Source: Desulfobotulus pelophilus (GTDB taxonomy: Bacteria; Desulfobacterota; Desulfobacteria; Desulfobacterales; ASO4-4). From it: DNA of 64,000 nt. The stretch covers positions 62,001 to 126,000 of the forward strand of contig NZ_JAPFPW010000011.1 of NCBI RefSeq assembly GCF_026155325.1. The letters run 5' to 3'. The translations under genes were made by a program, and so were the position numbers. Below the pieces are notes generated by a model, which had not been told where the DNA came from, did no database searches, and saw nothing but the letters and a program-made list of their open reading frames with translations. Below, piece after piece: positions 6,727 to 15,577 of the stretch. Positions within the stretch are counted from its first letter, which is position 1. Every line of letters starts with the position of its first letter.

Positions 6727-6913
6727 GGGAGTTCTCCTTTGAAGTTTGTTTGAAAAAAGTGGATTTTTAGTAACTGTTACGCATGTTTGATTTCAAATCT
6801 TTATCGCGTAAATGCTTCTGCATTGAATCGTGGTCTGGGGTGATCCAGAGTCCTTTTGCCCTCAGCCCCTCGCTTCGAGAGCCTCAGCGACCGAGCAGAG
6901 AGAGGGGAGAAGA

Positions 6914-6938
6914 GCAGGCACAGGGGCCTGCCCCTACA
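6914..6938 (+). repeat. 25-bp GC-rich interspersed repeat, copy 1
   Basis: GCAGGCACAGGGGCCTGCCCCTACA. The exact complement is at 8370-8394, so nifB is flanked by inverted copies. A partial copy lies at 12020-12035. The sequence is itself partly palindromic. It resembles a repeat class found between genes in many anaerobes. Confidence 0.6.
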
Positions 6939-6945
6939 AGACCAT

Positions 6946-8247
6946 TCATGCCCCGCATCCCCCTGCGCCAGCGCCGGAACAGGCCTTGATGCTGCGGGTT
7001 TTGAGATGCATCAGAGATGCCCCGGAAAAGGCGGGGGTCAGGGCGGTCTCGATGAGTCCCTCCACTTCGGCCACATCCACGCCGGACTGGAGCAGCACGG
7101 TTTTTGGGCGCTCTCCAATGCCACTCACAAGGAGCATGCGGCAGTCGGACAGAAGGGCGGTCATCTCTTCCCACCGGGATTCGCCGCCGCCCTTGGGCGG
7201 TGTGACCCGGGTATCCACCAGTTCAAAGTCTCCGTCCTTTTCCCGGAAAATCAGAAGACTATCCGCCTCGCCGAGATGCTGATTCACGAGAATCCCTTCT
7301 CTGCTGGCCACGGCGATGAAGGGCCGTTTGGGGCTGAGGATGCGGCAGGAATCTTCATCTGCTGGAATGTGGCTGTCCGGCACTTTGGGCATGGCCTCGC
7401 AGGCTTTGAGTTTGGCCATGAGACTGGGACTTTCCTGTTCCCCAAGGCAGCCCACGGCATCGGCCCGGCAGCGGGTGCAGTGGGTCATCTGGGGCAGATG
7501 GATGGCCGATGCTGCCCGGACTCTTTGCACAAGATCCTTTCCCGGCTCTTCCATATGGCCAAAGGCCGAGCCGGGGTTGGGGTAGTAGGGAATGCAGTTG
7601 AAGATGTCTGCGCCAAGGGAAGCTGCGGTGCGGGCCACTTCAGGAATGTGGTCTTCGTTTATGCCGGGAATGAGGATGCTGTTTACCTTCACGCTTATGC
7701 CATGGGCTTTGAGTTGAATCAGGGCTTCGCTTTGTTTTTCAAGGAGAATCTCGGAGCCTTCCATGGCCTGACGCACCCGTTTACCATGGCGGACCCAGGC
7801 ATAGATGCGGCTTGCGATCTCAGGATCCACGGCGTTCATGGTCAGGGTCACATGGCTGACCTTAAGATCCGCCAGCTCTTCGATGTAAGGCCCGACGCCA
7901 AGGCCGTTGGTGGCAAGGCAGAGCAGAATGTCCGGATACTGCTGGCGCACAAGGCGCAGGGTTTCCATGGTTTCATCGGCATTGGCAAAGGGATCGCCGG
8001 GGCCTGCGATGCCCACCACGGAGATGTTCTTTTTTTCCGCAAACACATGGTCGAGATAGACCAGCGCCTGATAGGGCGAAAGGATACCGCTGGCCACTCC
8101 GGGGCGGCTTTCGTTGACGCAGTCGAATTTGCGGTCGCAGAAACGGCACTGGATGTTGCAGCGTGGAGCTACGGGCAGATGCACCCGTCCATGGGTTTTT
8201 CGTGCGGCCTTGTTGAAGCAGGGATGCTTATCAAAGATGGATGACAT
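6946..8247 (-). CDS. nifB: Nitrogenase cofactor biosynthesis protein NifB
   Basis: NifB is a radical SAM enzyme that fuses two 4Fe clusters and inserts a carbide to make NifB-co, the FeMo-cofactor precursor. The HPCF motif is at residues 8-11, and the SAM-cluster cysteines are Cys30, Cys34 and Cys37 (CNIQCRFC). GIAGPGDPFAN near residue 80 is a family signature. Cysteines of CTRCRADAVGCLGE near residue 265 are the usual cluster ligands. The C-terminal third (from about residue 305, FIAVASREGILVNQHLGEA) is the NifX-like domain, so this is the two-domain 433-residue form. The tail is rich in Gly, Ala and Cys (KACSGAGAGGCGA). GGAGG precedes the ATG. Inverted 25-bp repeats lie on both sides. Confidence 0.95.
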   Translation of the reverse strand: MSSIFDKHPCFNKAARKTHGRVHLPVAPRCNIQCRFCDRKFDCVNESRPGVASGILSPYQALVYLDHVFAEKKNISVVGIAGPGDPFANADETMETLRLVRQQYPDILLCLATNGLGVGPYIEELADLKVSHVTLTMNAVDPEIASRIYAWVRHGKRVRQAMEGSEILLEKQSEALIQLKAHGISVKVNSILIPGINEDHIPEVARTAASLGADIFNCIPYYPNPGSAFGHMEEPGKDLVQRVRAASAIHLPQMTHCTRCRADAVGCLGEQESPSLMAKLKACEAMPKVPDSHIPADEDSCRILSPKRPFIAVASREGILVNQHLGEADSLLIFREKDGDFELVDTRVTPPKGGGESRWEEMTALLSDCRMLLVSGIGERPKTVLLQSGVDVAEVEGLIETALTPAFSGASLMHLKTRSIKACSGAGAGGCGA

Positions 8248-8369
8248 GGGAGCCTCCTTGGTTTTTTAGATGATCTGCCTAGATGCCCGTTTTCTGTATC
8301 CGGGGCAGACCCTGTTTTGATCTTTTTGAGGGAGAGCAATTATTCAGCAAATTTCCCATCTCCCTCTGG

Positions 8370-8394
8370 TGTAGGGGCAGGCCCCTGTGCCTGC
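8370..8394 (-). repeat. 25-bp GC-rich interspersed repeat, copy 2
   Basis: TGTAGGGGCAGGCCCCTGTGCCTGC, the exact complement of the copy at 6914-6938. It lies in the 214-base gap between nifN and nifB. No sigma-54 promoter was found in this gap. Confidence 0.6.
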
Positions 8395-8461
8395 CCTGGT
8401 TTTGGGCAACCACGGGGGGGTGCCCCTGCATGAAAACCCATGGTTAATTCAGGTTTTGTCT

Positions 8462-9838
8462 TCATAGATAGGAAAACCCCACCCCCGTTGCCTCCTGTCG
8501 CACTTCGAGAATGCCGTTGCAGATGCGCTCAAAAAGCTCCCGTGCGCCGCCATAGCCCAGTATGCGGATGGAGGGGCCGCCCACCCGGTCGTGGACGGGA
8601 AAACCCACACGGATAAGGGGCGTTCTGGTTTTTCTCGCCATGGCGTAGCCCTTGCTGGAACCCATGAAAAAGTCCGGCGGATTTTCTTCGGCAAGCTTTT
8701 CCAGGGTGGCGTAATCGGCACCTTCCACCACCTTCATTCCCGTCTGTTCATCTTCAGAAAGAAGACTTTCCAGGGATTTTTTCAATTGACCGGAGCGGCT
8801 TCCCGATGCAGCCACAAGGGTTTTTACGCCGATTTCCGCAAGAAAGGGTACAAGGCCTGCCACCAGATCCTCATCCCCGAAGACCATGGCCTTGAGACCG
8901 GATACTATTTTGTGACTGTCCACATAGGCGTCTATGAGCCGGGAGCGTTCTTCCAGCAGCATTTTGGGAATGGCCTGTCCGCTGAGATCCTGAAGAAGGG
9001 CAAGGAAGCGGTCCGTGGCCCGGATGCCCACGGGAAGCCCCTGAAAATGCGGCGCAAGACCGGATTTTCTGCCAAGGATTGTTAAGGGCGAGATCTCCCG
9101 CAAGGCGGATGCGGCCCCCAGATGCAGGCCCGCTTTCGCCTCGATCATGTTCTGCAAACTCTCTAGCGATACACCGCCACGGGGCAGGGTCTCGTATTCC
9201 TCCCATTTGCCGCCATCGAGGGTCTCTGAACTGTCCGGTACAAGACAGGGGAAAAGGCCCATGAGACCCACAAGATCCTTGAGATGGCGCTGATCCGCAG
9301 GGGAGAGTGCGGCGGTAAAAAGGGGCAGAAGCTCTTCCCGCTTTCCGGCCATGTTCGAAGGGCCTTCCGGAAGAAGCTGATCCACGAGGGCGGAAAGGCT
9401 TTTCCAGTAGCCTTCCTCATGGCTGCCGCTGTAACTGGGGGTAGAGGCAAAGATGAGGGGCGGATAGTCCGGGTTGGCTTTCCGGATTTCCTTCAGCATC
9501 ATGGGCACATCGTCACCAATGGTTTCTGAAAGGCAGGTGGAGGCAATGCCAATGATTTTAGGTCTGTACTGGCGCAGGATGTTGTTGATGGCCATGCGCA
9601 GGTTGGCCCCGCCGCCGAAGATGGCCGTGTCTTCATGAAAATTGGAGGAGGCGATGTCCACGGGTTCTTTGAAATGGCTGATCATGTAGCGCCGGATGTA
9701 GGTGGCGCAGCCCTGGGAACCGTGGAGCAGGGGAACGCAGCCTTCCACACCCTTGAAGGCCAGGGCCGCCCCAAGGGGGGCGCAGAGGCTGCATGCGTTT
9801 TCCGTGACGGGTTTCATGATTTCTTCGGAATGGAACAT
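8462..9838 (-). CDS. nifN: FeMo-cofactor scaffold subunit NifN
   Basis: NifN forms with NifE the scaffold on which NifB-co matures into the FeMo cofactor. The 458-residue protein is of the NifK/NifN type. It shows ENACSLCAPLGAALAFKG near residues 13-30, HGSQGCATYIRRY near 39-51, TCLSETIGDD near 100-109 and STPSYSGSHEEGY near 130-142. The cluster-binding cysteines Cys16 and Cys44 are kept. The C-terminal GFPVHDRVGGPSIRILGY is also family-like. The ATG at 9836-9838 has AGGAGG upstream. It does not directly follow nifE, because a plus-strand gene lies between them. Confidence 0.93.
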   Translation of the reverse strand: MFHSEEIMKPVTENACSLCAPLGAALAFKGVEGCVPLLHGSQGCATYIRRYMISHFKEPVDIASSNFHEDTAIFGGGANLRMAINNILRQYRPKIIGIASTCLSETIGDDVPMMLKEIRKANPDYPPLIFASTPSYSGSHEEGYWKSLSALVDQLLPEGPSNMAGKREELLPLFTAALSPADQRHLKDLVGLMGLFPCLVPDSSETLDGGKWEEYETLPRGGVSLESLQNMIEAKAGLHLGAASALREISPLTILGRKSGLAPHFQGLPVGIRATDRFLALLQDLSGQAIPKMLLEERSRLIDAYVDSHKIVSGLKAMVFGDEDLVAGLVPFLAEIGVKTLVAASGSRSGQLKKSLESLLSEDEQTGMKVVEGADYATLEKLAEENPPDFFMGSSKGYAMARKTRTPLIRVGFPVHDRVGGPSIRILGYGGARELFERICNGILEVRQEATGVGFSYL

Positions 9839-9939
9839 GGTGCCTCCTTAAAATCCCTTTGTGTACCTGTGATATTTTTTGCTGTATCTTTCCTTTGTGC
9901 CTAAGGCGACAATGACTGCTTTGTAAGGAGAGTACAGAA

Positions 9940-10131
9940 ATGAATTTCCGGTTTTTTTCTAAGCCCGCGTTTGGTGATGAAGATCTGGTTTGCCACTGTT
10001 TTGCCTATACCCGAAGACATATTGAAGAGGAGTATGCCCTCCATGGACGATCCCTCATTTACGAAAAAATTCTCCGGGAAAAACAATCCGGCGGGTGCGA
10101 CTGCGCCAGTAAAAATCCCTTAGGCCGGTGA
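9940..10131 (+). CDS. Small BFD-like [2Fe-2S]-binding protein
   Basis: A 63-residue protein with the BFD-type pattern VCHCFAYTRRHIEEE near residues 17-31 and GGCDCASKNPLGR at the end. This gives the four cysteines (CHC and CDC) of a small [2Fe-2S] helix-turn-helix cluster domain, as in the N-terminus of CopZ-like proteins and bacterioferritin-associated ferredoxin. AAGGAG lies 8 bases upstream of the ATG. It is the only plus-strand gene in the nif cluster: divergent from nifN (101-base gap) and convergent with nifE (67-base gap). A role in iron or cluster supply for nitrogenase is inference from position. Confidence 0.8.
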   Translation: MNFRFFSKPAFGDEDLVCHCFAYTRRHIEEEYALHGRSLIYEKILREKQSGGCDCASKNPLGR

Positions 10132-10198
10132 TGCCTGCCGGACATCCGCCAGGTGGTGGAGAATTTTTCAGAAAAAAAGAAATCCTGATGCCCCTTTG

Positions 10199-11542
10199 TC
10201 AGCGGTCAAAAAACCGGAACACGGGGCTGGTCACGGTGGCGTGTACCTCCCGTGCGAAGTTGACCATGCCCTCAAAGCCCGCCAGCGGGATTTTCCGTTC
10301 GTGGTTGTGGTCGCAGAAGCCAAGACCAAGCTTGAAGGCAATGGGTCTTTCCTTCACACCACCGATGAAAAGATCCGCTCCCTTTTCCATGACGCAGGCG
10401 GAAAGCTCCAGAGGATTGGCATCATCTACAATGAGGGTGCCGGGCTTGCAGATCCGGGCAAGTTCCTCGTATTCGTCCCCGGCCCCCGTCTGGGTGCCTG
10501 CCATGACCACCTCCATGCCCAAAGCATCCAGCGCCCGGATCAGGGAAAAGGCCTTAAAGGCCCCGCCCACATAGAGGGCAGCCTTTTTGCCCTGAAGATC
10601 CGTTTTATAGCGCTGAATCTCCGGCAGGATGGCCCGGATTTCCTCCCGCACCAGATCCTTGGTACGCTCCATGAGATCCCTGTCCTCAAAAAAGGAAGCC
10701 ACATCGTAAAGGGCTTTGGCCACATCCTCGATGCCGAAATAGGATACCCGGATGAAGGGGATGCCAAAGGCCTTTTCCATGTCTTTGGCAAGGCCGGTCA
10801 TGGAGCCGGAGCACTGCACCACATTGAGCTTTGCCTCCGGTGCCTTCATGATTTCCTCCACCCGGCTGTCTCCGGTCATGACGGAAACCACATCTATGCC
10901 CATGCGGCGGTAATATTCCTTGATGATCCAGGCTTCGCCGCCAATGTTGAATTCCCCCAGAATATTGATGGAAAGGGGGCGGGATGCGGGCAGAGCCTTT
11001 TGATCGAAGAGGGAGAAGAGGGCGGTGCAGGCGGCCTTGTACCCGTCCTTTTTGGTGCCCTTGAAACCTTCGGAATGCACGGGCCGCACGGGAATCCCCT
11101 TTTTTGCCTCCACCTTCCGGCAGACGGCCTCCACGTCGTCGCCAATGATGCCGATGATGCAGGTGCTGTACACAAAGGCGGCCTTGGGTGCGTATTTTTC
11201 AATGAGATGGAGGAGGGCGGCCTCCAGCTTTTTTTCGCCTCCGAAGATCACGTCCTTTTCCTTAAGGTCGGTGGAAAAGCTTAAGCGGTGCAGCTCAGGC
11301 CCGGAAGAGAGGGCACCCCGGATGTCCCAGGTGTAGGCGGCACAACCGATGGGGCCGTGGACAATATGCAGGGCATCGGCAATGGGGTAGAGCACCACCC
11401 TGGAGCCGCAGAAGACGCAGGCCCGCTGGCTGACGGAACCTGCAAGGCTTTTGGTGTCGCAGCTCATGGTGCAGGGAGCCTCACCCGTTTTATGGATGGC
11501 GTTTTTTCTCTGTTCCAGTATGGAAAAACCTTGGTTCGGCAT
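10199..11542 (-). CDS. nifE: FeMo-cofactor scaffold subunit NifE
   Basis: NifE pairs with NifN as the maturation scaffold for FeMo cofactor. This 447-residue protein shows QRACVFCGSRVVLYPIADA near residues 39-57, VHGPIGCAAYTWD near 60-72, STCIIGIIGDD near 125-135 and SEGFKGTKKDGYKAAC near 157-172. The NifD-like cofactor region CSGSMTGLAKDMEKAFGIPF is present near residue 245. A GGGGGA sequence precedes the ATG. Upstream is a 667-base gap to nifK, so it may have its own promoter, although I found no clear sigma-54 site. Confidence 0.93.
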   Translation of the reverse strand: MPNQGFSILEQRKNAIHKTGEAPCTMSCDTKSLAGSVSQRACVFCGSRVVLYPIADALHIVHGPIGCAAYTWDIRGALSSGPELHRLSFSTDLKEKDVIFGGEKKLEAALLHLIEKYAPKAAFVYSTCIIGIIGDDVEAVCRKVEAKKGIPVRPVHSEGFKGTKKDGYKAACTALFSLFDQKALPASRPLSINILGEFNIGGEAWIIKEYYRRMGIDVVSVMTGDSRVEEIMKAPEAKLNVVQCSGSMTGLAKDMEKAFGIPFIRVSYFGIEDVAKALYDVASFFEDRDLMERTKDLVREEIRAILPEIQRYKTDLQGKKAALYVGGAFKAFSLIRALDALGMEVVMAGTQTGAGDEYEELARICKPGTLIVDDANPLELSACVMEKGADLFIGGVKERPIAFKLGLGFCDHNHERKIPLAGFEGMVNFAREVHATVTSPVFRFFDR

Positions 11543-11888
11543 AAGTCCCCCTTTGCTGTAAAGCCCTTTAATATGGGCTGCGGATGTTCAGTTTATGGCA
11601 CACAGGCCATTTTATCGGCCCGGTTCCTGAATAAGACAGCCGGGCTGTTTGTGAGTGATGTATTTCGAAAGGGTTTCAGCGGCCCTTTTGCCCTCACCCC
11701 GGCACTCAGACTAACAAGCTTCAGCAAATGGAACAGATCCGGTTTGTAGCCTGTGTGCCGGGCAAGGCCCCGGCCCTTCTCCCAGTGGGCTGGGCTTTAC
11801 CCACAATTTTTATCAAGCCTGTTGAGTTGCAAAAATGTAGTTTTGAGGGTGTCTAAATGCTCTTTTTCCCTCTCTTTCCTTCATGACC

Positions 11889-11923
11889 TTAAAGTCCTTA
11901 AGGTCATTAAGGTCCTTAACGAC
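11889..11923. repeat. Four-unit 9-bp tandem repeat TTAARGTCM
   Basis: Units are TTAAAGTCC, TTAAGGTCA, TTAAGGTCC and TTAACGAC. Each pair of neighbouring units makes a short CTTAAG-type palindrome. It lies in the nifK-nifE gap. Whether it binds a protein or is a mobile repeat cannot be told. Confidence 0.6.
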
Positions 11924-12019
11924 AATACTAACGACCGGCCTCAAGGCCATAAAGGAGCAGGTGGGGCAGACACAATCTGCACCTGTGAATGAATTGCGCA
12001 GCCCCTGTTTTGTAAAGAA

Positions 12020-12035
12020 AGGCCCCTGTGCCTGC
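12020..12035 (-). repeat. Partial copy of the GC-rich interspersed repeat
   Basis: AGGCCCCTGTGCCTGC, 16 bases shared with the copies flanking nifB (6914 and 8370). Confidence 0.5.
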
Positions 12036-12210
12036 TCCTTGGGTGAGAGTTCCATAAAGAATATTCTCACCCAAGGGGGGGAAACAGGCCTGCTGCCCAC
12101 CATTTTCTCTGTGTTAGTACCCCTGATTTCATAATTCCGGACTTATGGGTAAAGATAAGCCCAGTGGGAGAGGGGAGAAATAGAGACTGTGCGCCTTTCA
12201 GACCACCCGC

Positions 12211-13587
12211 TCAGATCACCAGCTCAAAGGATTCTTCCGGGCTGTCCCGATCCTTGCGATCCAGAAGGGCATCCAGAATCTTTTCCATGAGCCGGATGCC
12301 GCCCATGTAGCCCACCGTTGGAAAATAGCTGTGGCCTACCCGGTCAAAGATGGGAAAGCCGAAGCGCACAAAGGGCAGATCCTCATCCCTTGCCATGTAT
12401 TTGCCGTAGGTGTTGCCCATGAGCAGATCCACGGGCTCCTTCTTGATCCATTGGTGGAGAAGGAAGAGATCACCATGGGCCTTGACGTTTACGGGCACGG
12501 GAAGATGGGCGGTCAGATCCCGGATTTTTTGCTCAAAGGCCTTGCCCGGCGTACCCGTCACCACATGGACGGGGTGCATGTCCAAGGCCACCAGAAACTC
12601 CACCAGAGAGACAAGGGAGTCCGGATCGCCGAAAAGGGCCACCCGTTTCTGGTAGAACCAGGCCTGCATGTCCGTCATCACATCAAGGAGTTTTCCCCTT
12701 TCCACGGCAATGCTTTCCGGAACACTGACACCGCCCACTTTCCTCAGGGTGTCCACAAAGCGGTCCGTGGCCTGAAGACCGATGGGCAGCTCAAGGGTAT
12801 GACAGGGCACCTTGCACTGGGCATCCAGCTTGCGGGCCGCCAGATCCGAGGCCAGAGGTCCGAGGGCGATGGTGGCCTTGCTGTCTCCCGTGGCCTTCAT
12901 TTCCGCAATCGTCACGCCTCCTTTGGGATACATGCGGAATTTTCCCGTCTGGGGTGCATTCAGCACATTGGAGGTGTCGGGGAAGACAATGGTTTTCAGG
13001 CCCATGAGACCTGCCATGCGCTTGACTTCTTCCATGTCCGAAGGTTCCACGTATCCGGGAATGATATTGAGGGTTTCATTTTTTTTGCCCGTGGATTCGG
13101 AAAAGGCCTTTACCATGCCCTGCACCATGTTGGCAAAACCCGTGACATGGGAACCCACATAGCTGGGGGTGGAGGCATGGATCACGTATTTGCCCTCAGG
13201 GATTTTGCCTTCGTCTCTGGCCTTGATGGCGATCTGATTGAGGTCATCGCCAATGGTCTCTGAAAGGCAGGTGGTGTGTACGGCAATGATATCTGGCTCA
13301 TAGACCGTGAAGATGTTGTCGATGGCCTGGAGCAGGTTGGCCTGTCCGCCGAAGACGGAAGCGCCTTCGGTGAAGGAACTGGTGGCCGCCATCACGGGCT
13401 CTCTGTAGTGGCGGGTGAGGGCGGAGCGGTGATAGGCGCAGCAGCCCTGGGAACCGTGGCTGTGGGGCAGGCAGCCGTGGAGGCCCAGTGCCGCATACAT
13501 GGCCCCGATGGGCTGACAGGTCTTGGCCGGGTTGATCATGAGTCCCGTGCGTTCCACGGGTTCTGCGGATGTATGACGGAGGAGCAT
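12211..13587 (-). CDS. nifK: Nitrogenase MoFe protein beta chain NifK
   Basis: This is the beta subunit of the MoFe protein and contributes half of the P-cluster ligands. In the 458-residue form chosen, these are Cys24 (AKTCQPIGAM), Cys49 (HGSQGCCAYHRS) and Cys107 (HTTCLSETIGDD). STPSYVGSHVTG and the C-terminal RFGFPIFDRVGHSYFPT are also typical. The frame stays open 58 codons upstream into nifD, but AAAGGA before the ATG at 13585-13587 and the family N-terminus MLLRHTSAEPVERTGLMINP support the shorter reading. The short N-terminus is that of anaerobe-type NifK. It follows nifD after 166 bases. Confidence 0.96.
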   Translation of the reverse strand: MLLRHTSAEPVERTGLMINPAKTCQPIGAMYAALGLHGCLPHSHGSQGCCAYHRSALTRHYREPVMAATSSFTEGASVFGGQANLLQAIDNIFTVYEPDIIAVHTTCLSETIGDDLNQIAIKARDEGKIPEGKYVIHASTPSYVGSHVTGFANMVQGMVKAFSESTGKKNETLNIIPGYVEPSDMEEVKRMAGLMGLKTIVFPDTSNVLNAPQTGKFRMYPKGGVTIAEMKATGDSKATIALGPLASDLAARKLDAQCKVPCHTLELPIGLQATDRFVDTLRKVGGVSVPESIAVERGKLLDVMTDMQAWFYQKRVALFGDPDSLVSLVEFLVALDMHPVHVVTGTPGKAFEQKIRDLTAHLPVPVNVKAHGDLFLLHQWIKKEPVDLLMGNTYGKYMARDEDLPFVRFGFPIFDRVGHSYFPTVGYMGGIRLMEKILDALLDRKDRDSPEESFELVI

Positions 13588-13753
13588 GGGGATGTCCTTT
13601 CCTTGAATGTTGGATGCTGAGCAAGGCTCACAAATGGCCCTTTGTGCCTCTCTGTTTTTCATGGAGCAAATGAAAGAGCGATTGATGACCGTTAAAAATT
13701 GAACCCCCGCAGGAGCGGGGAGGTTTCCGACTCCCACAGGGGCCACGGGCCTC

Positions 13754-15391
13754 TCAGGCAACCCAGGCGTAGTTGGCGGAGAGTTCAGGTTCAGCAGCCC
13801 ATGGAGGCGTGATAAAGGACCAGACCTTGGCGTTCACCATGCGCTCGATTTCCCCATAGAAATTGATGGCTCCCTTAAAGCCCGCATAGGGCCCGCCGGA
13901 GTCGTAGGAATGGAGCTGTTTCATGGGAATGCCGCTCTTCTGGATGGCGTACTTTTCCTTGATGCCCGCACAGAAGATGTCCGGCTTGAAAATTTCGATG
14001 AGCTTTTCCGTCTCAAACTGGCTGATGTCATCAATGACCAGGGTGTTTTCCTTCATGTCCGGCATGAGCCCTTCGTATTCACGGAAGGCAAGCCCCTCGC
14101 TTTCCAGCTTTTTGAGACTTTCCTCATCCTTTCGGGGGGCGTAGCGCTTTGCATCCGGCGTGATGTGCAGCTCTTCAATATTACGGGAATCTGCATCGAT
14201 TTTGATGCTGGGCAGAACCTTGCGGCCTTCGTAGTCGTCCCTGTGGCCGAACTCATAGCCCGCTGCAAGGGTTTCCATGCCCAGCTCACCGAAAAGATCC
14301 TGATAATGATGGGCACGGGAACCGCCCACAAAGAGCATGGCCCGCTTGCCCTCACACCGGGGCTTTGCTTTTTCTAAAGAGGCCATCACCGCTGGCATTT
14401 CCGCAGCAATTACCTCTTCCACCTTTGCCTTCAGCTCCTCATCCTCAAAATACTGGGCGATTTTGCGCAAAGACTTGGCCGTGGATTCCGCACCGATGAA
14501 ATTCACCTTGATCCAGGGAATCCCGAACTTGGTTTCCATCATCTCCGCCATGTAGTTGATGGAGCGGTGGCACATGATGGCATTGAGGTCCGCCGTATGG
14601 GAGTTGGCGAAGTGATCAATGGACGAGTTCCCCGAATAGGTGGAGACAAGGCTGATGCCACAGGCATCGAGAATCCGTTCGATCTCAAAGGAGTCGCCGC
14701 CGATGTTGTATTCCCCCAGAAGGTTTATGCGGAACTTTCCTTTGCCTATGGTGTCGTTCAGCCCCACCACATGGGTGAAAATGCCGTTGTTGGCGATATG
14801 ATGCCCTGCGGACTGGCTGACGCCCTTGTAACCCTCGCAGCTGAAGGCAAAGACATTGATGCCGAGCTTTTCTTTCATTTCACGGGCCACGGCGTGAACA
14901 TCGTCGCCGATGAGACCCACGGGACAGGTGGAAAAAACGGAGATGGCTTTTGGATGAAAGAGATCAAAGGCCTCCTGAATGGCCTGTTTCAGCTTTTTTT
15001 CTCCCCCGAAAACAATGTGTTCATCCTGCATGTCCGTGGTGAAGCAATAATTCATGAAGTTTTCATCGGTATCGGATTCGGGTCGGGTCTGGTTGCGGCG
15101 GGTGAGCCAGGAATAGTAGGCGCAGCCCACAGGCCCATGGGTGATGTTCACGATGTCCCGTGTGGGCCCCAGCACAACGCCCTTGCATCCGGCGTAGGAG
15201 CAGCCCCTCTGGGTGATGATGCCCGGAACGGTGCGCACATTGGCGCCCACTTCCGGCATTTTGCCGTTTGTGTCACGGCGGTTCACCAGAATCTGTTTTG
15301 CCCGTTTCCGGGCCACCTTGGTGGGATACTTGGCGAGAATCTCGCCCTTTATTTTTTCCAGCTTGGCAGCCGTATTTTTTTCGTCGCTCAT
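13754..15391 (-). CDS. nifD: Nitrogenase MoFe protein alpha chain NifD
   Basis: This is the alpha subunit carrying the FeMo cofactor. P-cluster cysteines are Cys64, Cys90 and Cys156. The cofactor is held by Cys274 (AIMCHRSINY) and His494 (KQLHSYDSGGPY). Gln193 and the following HH of GVSQSAGHHIAN, and Arg359 of GGSRAHH, match residues important for catalysis. The protein has 545 residues and includes the extra insert around 385-440 (HRDDYEGRKVLPSIKIDADS...) found in NifD of anaerobes. The start is the ATG at 15389-15391, with AAGGA 8 bases upstream. A longer open frame enters a repeat-rich spacer and has no homology to the family. Confidence 0.97.
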   Translation of the reverse strand: MSDEKNTAAKLEKIKGEILAKYPTKVARKRAKQILVNRRDTNGKMPEVGANVRTVPGIITQRGCSYAGCKGVVLGPTRDIVNITHGPVGCAYYSWLTRRNQTRPESDTDENFMNYCFTTDMQDEHIVFGGEKKLKQAIQEAFDLFHPKAISVFSTCPVGLIGDDVHAVAREMKEKLGINVFAFSCEGYKGVSQSAGHHIANNGIFTHVVGLNDTIGKGKFRINLLGEYNIGGDSFEIERILDACGISLVSTYSGNSSIDHFANSHTADLNAIMCHRSINYMAEMMETKFGIPWIKVNFIGAESTAKSLRKIAQYFEDEELKAKVEEVIAAEMPAVMASLEKAKPRCEGKRAMLFVGGSRAHHYQDLFGELGMETLAAGYEFGHRDDYEGRKVLPSIKIDADSRNIEELHITPDAKRYAPRKDEESLKKLESEGLAFREYEGLMPDMKENTLVIDDISQFETEKLIEIFKPDIFCAGIKEKYAIQKSGIPMKQLHSYDSGGPYAGFKGAINFYGEIERMVNAKVWSFITPPWAAEPELSANYAWVA

Positions 15392-15436
15392 GGTCGTTTC
15401 CTTCATCATGGTCGTTTGGGTACCCTGAAATTGATT

Positions 15437-15550
15437 CCTCACCCCGGCCCTGGCTTCGAGAGCCTCCGCCACCGGTTTTGAGAGTCTCAGCCTCCGTTAC
15501 CAGCTTTGAGGCCTTAGCCATCGGCTTGAAAAGCTTCAGCCGAGTGGGCT
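15437..15550. repeat. Degenerate ~26-bp repeats in the nifI2-nifD spacer
   Basis: Four units share the form GGCTTYGAGAGCCTC(A/C)GCC-N-ACC: GGCTTCGAGAGCCTCCGCC, GGTTTTGAGAGTCTCAGCC, AGCTTTGAGGCCTTAGCC and GGCTTGAAAAGCTTCAGCC. Each has a small dyad (GGCTT/GAGCC or AAGCTT). A related GCTTCGAGAGCCTCAGCGACC is found at about 6870-6890. Several units could fold in the mRNA between nifI2 and nifD. Confidence 0.6.
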
Positions 15551-15577
15551 ACAATCTTCCTGTTTCAGGAAATAACC

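Larger units (their letters stand above)
11543..12210. other. 667-base gap between nifK and nifE with repeats, no gene
   Basis: No supported gene. It contains a 9-bp tandem repeat (11889-11923), a partial copy of the GC-rich repeat (12020-12035), and a degenerate piece (CCTCACCCCGGCACTC...GCTTCAGC, about 11694-11725) resembling the repeats at 15437-15550. No GC-N10-GG sigma-54 site could be recognised on the minus strand. Confidence 0.6.

Noticed and set aside
10196-11284. Long plus-strand open frame (362 codons) opposite nifE
   Set aside because: It is the mirror frame of a clear nifE gene in GC-rich DNA, with no ribosome-binding site or family motif. Similar mirror frames lie opposite nifB, nifK and nifD.
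11543-12210. Separate sigma-54 promoter for nifE
   Set aside because: I looked for GG-N10-GC with TGGCAC/TTGC-like bases on the minus strand and found none that convinces. A promoter may still exist.
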